Assembly (NCBI GenBank): GCA_900110975.1 | Contig: FOFK01000009.1 | Coordinates: 1-64,000, forward strand | DNA: 64,000 nucleotides | Reading direction: 5' to 3' | Source: Lachnospiraceae bacterium RM5 | GTDB lineage: Bacteria > Bacillota > Clostridia > Lachnospirales > Lachnospiraceae | Shown: positions 29,451-36,807 of the stretch, in pieces | Position numbering within the stretch: the first letter of the stretch is position 1 | Layout of the letters: each line of letters begins with the position of its first letter | Program-made: the position numbers and the translations under genes | Notes under the pieces: model-generated | The model's database searches: none | What the model saw: the letters and a program-made list of their open reading frames with translations, nothing else | What the model was told of the DNA's origin: nothing

Positions 29451-29708
29451 TTATAAACATCGATAAAAGTCCATAAACACTGGTCTTTCTGGAATATCAA
29501 CTCCCATATAATTTGTTATGGATTTATATAATTCATTCAAAAATGGTGCCTTCGTGGTGACCGATTTGGTGCCCAAATCATGAAGTAACAAGTTGATTAT
29601 AGATATAGTTTTAATAGCTATAGAATCCCCTGGGTTGACAAATAAATCGAAACTGAATATTGGATTTAGGACATTTAGCCTTAAGTGGCCTTGATCAACA
29701 TACAACAA
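29451..29708 (-). CDS. Possible small hypothetical protein at element left end
   Basis: This is an 85-codon minus-strand frame (MLYVDQGHLRLNVL...) in otherwise non-coding element DNA, with AAGGG 8 bases before the ATG. It has no recognised family, signal peptide or membrane segment. It spans the GGTGCC words, so it may be a chance frame through integrase-binding DNA. It is kept only as a low-confidence call. Confidence 0.25.
   Translation of the reverse strand: MLYVDQGHLRLNVLNPIFSFDLFVNPGDSIAIKTISIINLLLHDLGTKSVTTKAPFLNELYKSITNYMGVDIPERPVFMDFYRCL
29545..29578 (+). repeat. GGTGCC direct repeats at left end (candidate integrase arm sites)
   Basis: ATGGTGCCTT and TTGGTGCCCA occur about 30 bases apart. 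The same word occurs twice near the right end (45309-45330), inside the integrase remnant. Shared short repeats at both ends suggest recombinase arm binding (inference). Confidence 0.4.
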
Positions 29709-29774
29709 GCCCTTCCGGGGCTGTCAAAAGCAGAAGAAACATTCTGTACTTTGACAGGCGTGGGAGGGCTTGTT
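29704..29774 (+). other. Long imperfect hairpin
   Basis: AACAAGCCC pairs with GGGCTTGTT at the base, and CTGTCAAA with TTTGACAG higher in the stem. No T run follows, so it is not a simple terminator. It may insulate the repressor promoter or be part of the element end. Confidence 0.55.
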
Positions 29775-29786
29775 ACTATAAGTGGA

Positions 29787-29891
29787 TTATCACTTTGACA
29801 ATGTGATTGCACTATATATTGTGCGCAAAATAATAAAAAGCCAAATTTATGGCTTTTAATGCTTGACAAAGTGATAATTGGGTGTTATTTT
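29787..29891 (+). promoter_or_regulatory. Repressor promoter with paired operator-like sequences
   Basis: TTGACA (29863-29868), a 17-base spacer, then TATTTT (29886-29891) precede the xre gene. TTGACAAAGTGATAA (29863-29877) overlaps the -35. A near-perfect inverted copy, TTATCACTTTGACAA, starts at 29787. The pair is a likely autoregulatory operator for the Xre protein (inference). Confidence 0.6.
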
Positions 29892-29940
29892 ATAACTGTG
29901 ATATTCAGTTTAGCTGATATTGAGATAGGAGGACGAACAA

Positions 29941-30279
29941 ATGGCGAGAAGTATGACTTACAGGATTAAAGAAATGTTGGATCAGAAGGGAATTACCCAA
30001 AAGGAGTTGTCTGAAAAAACAGGTATTACCGAATCAGCAATTTCTCACTATGTAAAAGGAGATCGTGTTCCTAGAGGAGCAAATTTGGTTAAAATCGCAA
30101 AAGCGCTGGGGACGACTGCAGATGACTTATTGAGCGGAGACAGAGAAATGGACAAAGAAAGTGACCTTGTTTTTGCTAAATCTCTTATTGCGCGTAATGC
30201 AGCAGATATGACTATGGATGAGAAAATGGAATTTGTTAGATTATTAATGGACAAAGGAGCGCCGGATGAGACTGAGTGA
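29941..30279 (+). CDS. Xre-family helix-turn-helix repressor
   Basis: The protein has 112 residues, with GGAGGACGAA before ATG 29941. The N-terminal HTH covers residues 8-65 (KEMLDQKGITQKELSEKTGITESAISHYVKG). The C-terminal tail is short and helical. It is of the phage/ICE master-repressor type. It overlaps the next gene, an ImmA-like protease, as in ImmR-ImmA modules where the protease inactivates the repressor on damage. Operator-like repeats lie just upstream. Confidence 0.9.
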   Translation: MARSMTYRIKEMLDQKGITQKELSEKTGITESAISHYVKGDRVPRGANLVKIAKALGTTADDLLSGDREMDKESDLVFAKSLIARNAADMTMDEKMEFVRLLMDKGAPDETE

Positions 30280-30820
30280 TGAAACATATGAGGAAATCAA
30301 ACAGGCTGTTGCGGATATGTTTGTTGATTATGATATTAAAGGCGTTCCGCTTTGTGCGTTTGAAGTTGCAACAAAAATCGGAATGACAGTGATGCCATAT
30401 TCTGCATTAGATTCTGCAACATGGTTAAAGGCTGTTGGATATAGTGAGGATGGATATTCGATTGAAACAAATGAGGGTGAGTGGATAATTTACTATAATG
30501 ACGAGGATAAGGATTACAGTCGTATAAATCAGACTATAATGCATGAAGTTGGCCATTATGTTTTGGGACATATTGAAGAAGGTGAGGTCGAAGAGGCTGA
30601 GGCAAAGTTTTTTGCTAAATATGCATTGGCATCGCCGCCGTTGATTCATAACATGAAAAAAGAACAAACTACTGAAAATGTTATGGAGGCCTTTGATATC
30701 GGATATATGGCTGCTTGTTATGCACTGCAATATTATAGAAAATGGATGAAGTATGGAGAAAGAGAATATGTTTCTTATGAAATACAGATTCTTGAACAGT
30801 TGGAAATAGAAGTGGCCTAA
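30266..30820 (+). CDS. ImmA/IrrE family metallo-endopeptidase
   Basis: The protein has 184 residues, overlapping the repressor by 14 bases. The zinc-protease motif HEVGHYVLGH (HExxH) lies near residue 93, followed by EAEAKFFAKYALASP with the third ligand Glu. In ICEBs1 the ImmA protease cleaves its cognate ImmR repressor to allow excision. The coupled order here suggests the same job (inference). With the integrase deleted, that switch would now control only cargo expression. Confidence 0.9.
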   Translation: MRLSDETYEEIKQAVADMFVDYDIKGVPLCAFEVATKIGMTVMPYSALDSATWLKAVGYSEDGYSIETNEGEWIIYYNDEDKDYSRINQTIMHEVGHYVLGHIEEGEVEEAEAKFFAKYALASPPLIHNMKKEQTTENVMEAFDIGYMAACYALQYYRKWMKYGEREYVSYEIQILEQLEIEVA

Positions 30821-30839
30821 TGAAAGGAGATGGTGCCTA

Positions 30840-30881
30840 TGGGCAATGAAATACAATTGAATATAGAAAAACGCTCCTAAA
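30840..30881 (+). CDS. Possible 13-residue leader peptide
   Basis: ATG 30840 follows AAAGGAGATGGTGCCT and encodes MGNEIQLNIEKRS, then stops inside the first hairpin of the following leader structure. It may be a leader peptide coupling translation to the hairpins, or chance. Confidence 0.25.
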
Positions 30882-30973
30882 TTGTTGGCGCAATTTAAAG
30901 AGCGTTCTCTCTTAGGATATGCTAAACACATCCTTAATGTTGTTAAATTAGTTTAACATATCCTTTCTAAGAG
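30870..30973 (+). promoter_or_regulatory. Two consecutive strong hairpins upstream of the DUF4417 gene
   Basis: The first hairpin (30870-30906) pairs AACGCTC and TAAATTG with their complements. The second (30909-30973) pairs CTCTTAG, GATATG and TAAAC with GTTTA, CATATC and CTAAGAG. Neither has a clear long T run. The arrangement looks like a structured leader or attenuator, or a small RNA. Confidence 0.5.
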
Positions 30974-31030
30974 CACAAGAGAAACTTGTTAATCAGTCTT
31001 GGGCGTATTGTGCCCAGAAAGGAAATTAAT

Positions 31031-31687
31031 ATGAAGAAAACGCTTTTAGATGATGGCTCATATCCTTATCTTACAGAAGGAGCAGAGATCGTCGGAACAC
31101 CAGGAATACCTGCCCTTATGGATATTGATAACACACAGGTTCCTAAAGCAATGTTGCCTTTTGAAAAGATAAGAAAGGCAGAGAACAAAAGACAGTATGT
31201 GCATTTTTACATGCATGATAAATACTTCGCAAAGGTATTAACAGCAACAGATAAATATGTTGATTTACTGAAGGAGTTTGATGGAGTAATAACTCCAGAT
31301 TGTACGATGCTTGTTGGACAGGCACCGTGTATTCAGCAGACAAATACTTATTTTAATCGTGCAGTCGGATTCTATTTGCAAAAGCAGGGAATACCGGTTA
31401 TTCCTAATATCAGATGGAGTGATGAATCAAGTTTTGATTATTGCTTCTTAGGTGTGCCAAAACACAAGATTGTTTGTGTGAGTACCCACGGTTGTATTAG
31501 ATCCAAGCACGATAGAGAATTATGGCAGATTGGCACAGAGGAAATGCTACGTGTACTTGAGCCAACCGATGTTTTGGTTCATGGATATATGCCGGATGAA
31601 GTATTTGAAAGATTCTATGATTATGCTGATTTTCATAGATATCCTTCTCTTTTTGAACAGACACATAAGAAAGAGGAGGGCGAGTGA
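31031..31687 (+). CDS. DUF4417 domain protein
   Basis: The protein has 218 residues from ATG 31031 (GAAAGGAAAT upstream); a frame from 30986 lacks a site. It contains FDGVITPDCTML, a Gln/Asn-rich centre (QQTNTYFNRAVGFYLQKQGIPVIPNIRW) and VCVSTHGCIRSKHDR, the conserved pattern of DUF4417. Such proteins are common on mobile elements and their function is unknown. It overlaps the next gene (TGATG) and probably forms an operon with it and with 32071-32628. Confidence 0.8.
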   Translation: MKKTLLDDGSYPYLTEGAEIVGTPGIPALMDIDNTQVPKAMLPFEKIRKAENKRQYVHFYMHDKYFAKVLTATDKYVDLLKEFDGVITPDCTMLVGQAPCIQQTNTYFNRAVGFYLQKQGIPVIPNIRWSDESSFDYCFLGVPKHKIVCVSTHGCIRSKHDRELWQIGTEEMLRVLEPTDVLVHGYMPDEVFERFYDYADFHRYPSLFEQTHKKEEGE

Positions 31688-32064
31688 TGGGACACGGATA
31701 TAAAGGTGATACCGGACACCATCATTCAATAAGAGAAAATCTATCTTCTCTAATATCAAGTTACGATTATTATAACGGATATTTTGGTGAAAAAGGGCAA
31801 GGAAGAAATTTTGTTAGAAATATTACTAGTGCTGATCCGGTAAAAACAGCACAGGATTTTTATGATAAGGCTGCATATGGAGGAATAGAACGACCTATGG
31901 CAAATGGAAAAGGTCATTATACGAAGATGAAGGATGGGGCGATTCTTTCGTATCGAGAAGTTTCATCCAGTGATGGCACTCCGGTAGTTGAAATCAATAT
32001 TAAAAAGAGTACCGATCACGGTGGTATTAAATATCAAAAAATACATTTTGTGAAAGGAAGGTAA
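31687..32064 (+). CDS. Toxin-like protein with polymorphic-toxin-type C-terminal domain
   Basis: The protein has 125 residues, with GAGGAGGG before ATG 31687. It starts MGHGYKGDTGHHHSIRENL. The C-terminal 60 residues (GHYTKMKDGAILSYREVSSS, DGTPVVEINI, GGIKYQKIHFVK) resemble a domain often found at the C-termini of bacterial polymorphic toxins, probably a small RNase fold. No secretion domain is attached, so it is a stand-alone module. The next gene is a plausible immunity partner. Family resemblance is from memory of the pattern, not a search. Confidence 0.55.
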   Translation: MGHGYKGDTGHHHSIRENLSSLISSYDYYNGYFGEKGQGRNFVRNITSADPVKTAQDFYDKAAYGGIERPMANGKGHYTKMKDGAILSYREVSSSDGTPVVEINIKKSTDHGGIKYQKIHFVKGR

Positions 32065-32070
32065 AGTGTT

Positions 32071-32628
32071 ATGAAAACTATAGATATGCGATTTGATTCT
32101 GATATGATTCAGAGTTGGATTGGAAAGAAGTTTAATAAGTATAAGTGTGATGCATTTGAATTTACCAATAGTGTGACGCAGATAGTTGGATTATATATTG
32201 GTGATGAAGTGTATGCGTTTACAAATGTGCAAGAAACAGTCGATTATTTCGGTGTAACAGATGATATGGCGGTCGCCAAGTTGTCAGCTTCGGAAAATGT
32301 GAAGATAAAATCGGCCTTTAAGGATGTTGAGATGATATCTACGCCCGTAGGTGAAGAAATCACATCGGTAAAGATTGTCAATGAACAGCAGGCTATGGCA
32401 ATTAATGGTGAACCGGCATATGAAGTATGGCTTACAAGAGCAATTATCTTCGAAGTGGGTGGACGTGAGATATCTTTTGAAAAAGATACAGTTCCGTTTT
32501 CTGAGGAAATTACAATTCAGAGAGGGTATAATTTGATAGAGAAAATCTCTGATAATGACGATTTCTTGGAAGAGTGGGATGAAGAGTATTCGCCGGCGTA
32601 TAAAAGGGAAGTTGTTGTGGTAAAATGA
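32071..32628 (+). CDS. Hypothetical protein, possible immunity partner
   Basis: The protein has 185 residues, starting 7 bases after the toxin-like gene with AAGGTAAAGTG upstream. It is acidic (runs such as DNDDFLEEWDEEY), has no signal peptide or membrane segment, and is rich in beta-prone stretches. Size, acidity and tight coupling to 31687-32064 fit an immunity protein; that is inference only. No family is recognised. Confidence 0.6.
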   Translation: MKTIDMRFDSDMIQSWIGKKFNKYKCDAFEFTNSVTQIVGLYIGDEVYAFTNVQETVDYFGVTDDMAVAKLSASENVKIKSAFKDVEMISTPVGEEITSVKIVNEQQAMAINGEPAYEVWLTRAIIFEVGGREISFEKDTVPFSEEITIQRGYNLIEKISDNDDFLEEWDEEYSPAYKREVVVVK

Positions 32629-32674
32629 TAAGGGAAAGGAATGTGGCAAATATGTTATATTCCTTTCTTTTTTC

Positions 32675-32703
32675 TTGTAATTGTTCGCTGGTGCGAATAT
32701 AAT
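32675..32703 (+). promoter_or_regulatory. Promoter of type I system 2 with palindromic operator in the spacer
   Basis: TTGTAA (32675-32680), a 17-base spacer, then TATAAT (32698-32703). The palindrome TTCGCTGGTGCGAA (32684-32697) fills the spacer. It precedes a gene for a small MerR-like HTH protein, which may bind it. Confidence 0.65.
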
Positions 32704-32744
32704 ATAAGTGTTGGATTTTAACATAGTTTTTATAGGAGAACTAT

Positions 32745-32930
32745 ATGGAATATTTAACAACTTCTGAAATAGCAAAGATTTGGGGAATTACGGCACGAAG
32801 AGTGCAAATTCTGTGCAAAGAAGGGCGGATTGAAGGTGCAATCAATAAAGGAATATGGCTTATACCGGATACAACGCCAAAACCCGATGATGCGCGCAAA
32901 GTCCGTAAAAAGGGACAACATCAAGAGTAG
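32745..32930 (+). CDS. Small MerR-like helix-turn-helix protein
   Basis: The protein has 61 residues, with AGGAGAA before ATG 32745. LTTSEIAKIWGITARRVQILCKEGRIEGA is a winged HTH of the MerR/excisionase type, followed by WLIPDTTPKP and a basic tail. It lies 54 bases before hsdM and right after a promoter with a spacer palindrome. Similar small regulators often precede type I hsd operons. It may set the level of the methylase before the nuclease appears (inference). Confidence 0.85.
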   Translation: MEYLTTSEIAKIWGITARRVQILCKEGRIEGAINKGIWLIPDTTPKPDDARKVRKKGQHQE

Positions 32931-32984
32931 AATTATGAATAAGCCGGATACTTGGCTATAAATGCATTTTTGGAGGAATACTTA

Positions 32985-34562
32985 ATGGCAGTAGATAATA
33001 AAAAAGAGCAGGAACGTGATGAGCTTCATCGTGCTATATGGGCAATTGCTGATGAGCTGCGTGGAGCTGTAGATGGATGGGATTTTAAGAACTATGTTCT
33101 TGGAACCATGTTTTATCGTTATATTTCAGAGAATATCACGGCCTATATTAATAAGGGCGAAATAGAGGCTGGTAATAATAATTTTGACTATGCAAAGATG
33201 ACGGATAAAAAGGCGGAAACGGCCAGAGAGGGACTGGTAGAAGAAAAAGGATTCTTTATCTTGCCAAGTGAACTTTTTACAAATGTCCTGAAGAAGTGTG
33301 ACGATGATGAAAATCTAAATGAGACGTTGGAAACAGTCTTCCGGCATATAGAGGAGTCTGCAAAGGGAAGCGAGTCTGAAAGTGACTTTGCGGGATTGTT
33401 TGACGACTTTGATGTGAATAGTAATAAGTTAGGATCTACGGTTGCAAAGAGAAATGATAAGCTTGCAAAACTTCTCCATGGTGTGGCAGACATGAATCTT
33501 GGCGATGTAAAAGATCATGATATCGATGCGTTTGGCGATGCATATGAATATCTTATGACTATGTATGCTTCAAATGCCGGTAAATCCGGTGGAGAATTCT
33601 TTACACCGGCAGATGTCTCAGAACTTTTAACCAGACTTGGTACTGTAGGAAAGAAAGAAATTAATAAAGTATATGATCCGGCATGTGGATCGGGTTCACT
33701 TCTTCTAAAGGCAGAGAAAGTGCTTGGCAAAGATGCAATTCGAAACGGATTCTTTGGTCAGGAAATTAATATTACGACATACAACCTTTGCCGTATCAAT
33801 ATGTTTTTACATGATGTTGGATTTGATAAGTTTGATATTGCATGTGAGGATACCCTTGTATCTCCTCAGCATTGGGATGATGAGCCGTTTGAGCTTATTG
33901 TTTCAAATCCGCCATATTCTATAAAGTGGGAGGGCGATGCCAATCCACTTCTAATTAACGACCCTAGATTTTCGCCGGCAGGTGTATTAGCACCTAAGAG
34001 TAAAGCGGATATGGCATTTATCATGCATTCACTTTCTTGGCTTGCACCAAATGGAACAGCTGTTATTGTATGTTTTCCGGGAATTATGTATCGAGGCGGT
34101 GCAGAGCAGAAGATTCGTAAATATCTTGTGGATAATAATTATGTGGATTGTATTATTCAGCTTCCGAGCAACCTTTTCTTTGGAACTTCTATTGCAACAT
34201 GCATTATGGTAATGAAGCGAGGAAAGACAGACAATAAGACACTGTTTATTGATGCCACGGATGAATGTGTAAAGGTTACCAATAACAATAAGCTTACAGA
34301 GGATAATATCAAAAAGATTGTTGATACCTTTGCAAACAGAGAAGAGATTAAGCATTTTTCACACTTAGCTGATTACGATGAGGTTGCAGAGAATGGATAC
34401 AACCTTTCGGTATCAACTTATGTCGAGGCGGAAGATACTAGAGAACAGATTGACATTGTAAAACTAAATGCAGAGATTAAAGAAATCGTTGCACGAGAGC
34501 AAGTTCTTCGAGATGAAATCGACAAGATTATTACAGATATCGAGGGAGGGCAGAATTCATGA
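32985..34562 (+). CDS. hsdM: Type I DNA methyltransferase subunit HsdM (system 2)
   Basis: The protein has 525 residues from ATG 32985, with GGAGG upstream; an in-frame TTG at 32952 precedes that site. The HsdM N-terminal helical domain (RDELHRAIWAIADELRGAVDGWDFKNYVLGTMFYRYISE) leads into the N6-adenine methyltransferase core. SAM motif DPACGSGSLLLK and catalytic NPPY in IVSNPPYSIKW are intact. It overlaps hsdS by 4 bases (ATGA). It modifies host DNA at the site chosen by HsdS and forms the core of the restriction complex. Confidence 0.96.
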   Translation: MAVDNKKEQERDELHRAIWAIADELRGAVDGWDFKNYVLGTMFYRYISENITAYINKGEIEAGNNNFDYAKMTDKKAETAREGLVEEKGFFILPSELFTNVLKKCDDDENLNETLETVFRHIEESAKGSESESDFAGLFDDFDVNSNKLGSTVAKRNDKLAKLLHGVADMNLGDVKDHDIDAFGDAYEYLMTMYASNAGKSGGEFFTPADVSELLTRLGTVGKKEINKVYDPACGSGSLLLKAEKVLGKDAIRNGFFGQEINITTYNLCRINMFLHDVGFDKFDIACEDTLVSPQHWDDEPFELIVSNPPYSIKWEGDANPLLINDPRFSPAGVLAPKSKADMAFIMHSLSWLAPNGTAVIVCFPGIMYRGGAEQKIRKYLVDNNYVDCIIQLPSNLFFGTSIATCIMVMKRGKTDNKTLFIDATDECVKVTNNNKLTEDNIKKIVDTFANREEIKHFSHLADYDEVAENGYNLSVSTYVEAEDTREQIDIVKLNAEIKEIVAREQVLRDEIDKIITDIEGGQNS

Positions 34563-35860
34563 GTAAATTGAATGATTTAATAACAGAATTATGCCCAAAT
34601 GGGGTTGAGTACAAACCTCTCTCAGATATGTTTATTCAGCTTAGAGGAATGTCTGGTGCTAAGAATAAGTGGGCAGAAAGCGGAAATTGTCAATTTATTG
34701 ATTATATGAATGTGTATAAAAAAATAGTTGTTGATGTAGATGATTTGCCATATGCGACCGTATTAAACATGAATCAAACTGTTTTGAAGAAAGGAGATAT
34801 TCTTTTTACTGCGGCATCTGAGACTGCGGATGAATGTGCTCTAGCTGCGGAAATAGAGGACGATATCTGTGATGGGATTTTTCTTGATGATCATTTGTTT
34901 GGACTCAGACAAATAGACGGAAAAGAATTCTTTGTGCGTGGATATTTGAAGTATGCTTTCAGAAGTGTATATTTTCGTACAATAGTCAACAAGGTTGTGC
35001 GAGGAGTGACAAGACATTATATTTCTAAAACAGATTTTATGAATTTAGTAGTCCCTGTACCTCCGTTGGAGGTGCAGCGTGAAATTGTCCATATATTGGA
35101 CGAGTTCACGCTACTTTCAGCGGAGCTTTCAGCGGAGCTTTCAGCGGAGCTGAAAGCTCGCAAGAAGCAGTATGAATACTATCAAGATACATTGTTGAAG
35201 TTTGATGACAAGATTCCGCAGGTGACCTTAAAGGATATTGCAACAGATATTTACCGTGGTTCAGGTATAAAGCGTGATGAGGTAACAGAAGAAGGTATAC
35301 CATGTGTTCGTTATGGGGAAATCTATACTACATATAACACATGGTTTAAGGATTGTATTTCACATACCAAAGAGGAGTACGTGTCTTCTCCGAAGTATTT
35401 TGAGCATGGAGACATTCTGTTTGCTATTACGGGAGAAAGCGTTGAAGATATAGCAAAATCGGTTGCCTATCTTGGCAATGATAAATGCATGGCCGGTGGG
35501 GATATTGTGGTTTTGAAACATAATCAGAATCCGCGATACTTAGCACATGTTCTTTCAACTACATATTCCAGACAACAGAAGAGTAAGGGTAAAGTTAAGA
35601 GTAAAGTGGTTCATTCTAATGTACCATCCATCGAAAGCATTACAATTCCGCTTCCTTCTTTGGAGGTGCAGGAACGGTATGCAAATGTTTTGGATAACTT
35701 TGAAACAATATGTAATGACTTAAGTATTGGTCTTCCCGCTGAGATAGAAGCACGTCAGAAGCGGTACGAGTTTTACCGTGACCAGCTATTGACATTTGCT
35801 GAGACAGGAAGCAGCATCTTGACAGACAGACAGACAGACAGACAGACAGAGCCTGATTAA
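34559..35860 (+). CDS. hsdS: Type I specificity subunit HsdS (system 2) ending in a phase-variable repeat tract
   Basis: The protein has 433 residues and is complete with two target-recognition domains. The first spans residues about 1-180. The central conserved region carries SAEL three times (187-198) before KARKKQYEYYQD. The second domain spans about 218-390, followed by the matching C-terminal helix EIEARQKRYEFYRDQLL. The protein then runs into a tail TDRQTDRQTEPD encoded by a GACA tract and stops. Downstream, in another frame, lies a third recognition domain (35823-36485). Loss of one GACA unit would join it, giving 640 residues. The present form should be functional as a two-domain HsdS. 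Confidence 0.92.
   Translation: MSKLNDLITELCPNGVEYKPLSDMFIQLRGMSGAKNKWAESGNCQFIDYMNVYKKIVVDVDDLPYATVLNMNQTVLKKGDILFTAASETADECALAAEIEDDICDGIFLDDHLFGLRQIDGKEFFVRGYLKYAFRSVYFRTIVNKVVRGVTRHYISKTDFMNLVVPVPPLEVQREIVHILDEFTLLSAELSAELSAELKARKKQYEYYQDTLLKFDDKIPQVTLKDIATDIYRGSGIKRDEVTEEGIPCVRYGEIYTTYNTWFKDCISHTKEEYVSSPKYFEHGDILFAITGESVEDIAKSVAYLGNDKCMAGGDIVVLKHNQNPRYLAHVLSTTYSRQQKSKGKVKSKVVHSNVPSIESITIPLPSLEVQERYANVLDNFETICNDLSIGLPAEIEARQKRYEFYRDQLLTFAETGSSILTDRQTDRQTEPD
35117..35152 (+). repeat. Three 12-bp repeats encoding SAEL in the HsdS central spacer
   Basis: TCAGCGGAGCTT is repeated three times (last base differs), in frame, adding four residues per unit. The position matches the TAEL repeats of EcoR124 HsdS, where copy number sets the spacer length of the recognition site. 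Confidence 0.93.
35821..35850 (+). repeat. (GACA)7 tetranucleotide tract at the hsdS 3' end
   Basis: Seven GACA units plus GA. The unit length is not a multiple of three, so slippage changes frame. Seven units give a stop at 35858. Six units join the downstream recognition domain. Eight units give a stop at the TGA now at 35854. Confidence 0.95.
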
Positions 35861-36485
35861 GCTTTTACAATATGTTTTTGGTTATGCACCTGTAAGGCTT
35901 CAGGATATAGCAACTGTATCGCGAGGAGGAAACTTCCAAAAGTCAGATTTTGTTGATGATGGAATTCCATGTATACATTACGGTCAGATTTATACTGGAT
36001 ATGGAATTTATGCATCTGAGACAATTACGAAATTAAGCCCTGATGCATTGAGAAAAGCAAAGTGGGCTGAGCCTAACGACGTGGTTATGGCTGTTACCAG
36101 CGAGAATGTTGAGGATGTATGTAAATGTGTAGCTTGGTTGGGATATGAAAAGGTTGCTGTTGGAGGACATACAGCAATTATTCATCACAACCAAAATGCT
36201 AAGTATTTGGCGTATTACTTCCATACGAGTATGTTCTTTGCTCAGAAGAGAAAACTTGCTCATGGAACTAAGGTGATTGAAGTTACTCCGAATCGCTTGC
36301 ACGATATTGTAATACCTTTGCCAACAGAGAGCAGACAGAGAGAAATCGTGAAGCAGTTAGATAGATTTGATAGTCTGTGCAATGATATTTCTGAGGGAAT
36401 TCCGGCAGAAATGGAGGCACGTCAAAAACAATATGAATATTACAGAGATAAATTACTAGATTTTAAAATGATTGAGGTGAACTAA
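35823..36485 (+). pseudogene. hsdS: Third HsdS target-recognition domain, out of frame behind the GACA tract
   Basis: The frame is open from the repeat to a stop at 36483. It encodes LLQYVFGYAPVRLQDIATVS, a complete recognition domain (GGNFQKSDFVDDGIPCIHYG, IIHHNQNAKYLAYYFH, IVIPLPTESRQREIV) and the conserved helix EMEARQKQYEYYRDKLLDF. Nothing inside is broken, and it lacks its own start signal at the 5' end. It is best read as a reserve third domain brought into hsdS by repeat slippage rather than as decay. An internal ATG at 36048 would cut the domain in half. Confidence 0.85.
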
Positions 36486-36498
36486 TTGAGACTCAGAG

Positions 36499-36807
36499 AT
36501 GTTCTATCACGGGATTATGTTAGATGAGCATCATGAGCTTCATAACAGAGAGATGCATATCAGTGGAAAATTTGTATTGTGTCACGATGACCAAATACAT
36601 GACCAAATAAAATTAGATGATAGAGAAAAGCAGATTGTAGAATTGTTGAGAGAAGAAGCGGATCTTATGAGAAAAGAGATGGCTGAACGACTTGAGTGCT
36701 CCGATTCAACAATTAAGAGAACTTTGCAATCTATGGTAGAAAAGGGTGCAATTAAAAGAATTGGATCTAATAAGAAGGGTGAATGGATTATATTGGAGGG
36801 AAAATAA
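36499..36807 (+). CDS. Winged-helix DNA-binding protein between hsdS and hsdR
   Basis: The frame encodes up to 102 residues. ATG 36499 and 36517 are both possible, and neither has a strong site. The C-terminal 60 residues form a winged helix: KLDDREKQIVELLREEADLM, then MAERLECSDSTIKRTLQSMVEKGAIKRIG. Such modules also occur at the C-terminus of AlbA-type ATPases, so it could be a remnant of a larger regulator. Its stop overlaps the hsdR start (TAATG), so it is translated with hsdR and may influence its expression. Confidence 0.75.
   Translation: MFYHGIMLDEHHELHNREMHISGKFVLCHDDQIHDQIKLDDREKQIVELLREEADLMRKEMAERLECSDSTIKRTLQSMVEKGAIKRIGSNKKGEWIILEGK

Noticed and set aside
35821-35860. hsdS stop after GACA repeats considered as a simple pseudogene break
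   Set aside because: The upstream part is already a full two-domain HsdS and the downstream domain is undamaged, so switching is a better reading than decay.
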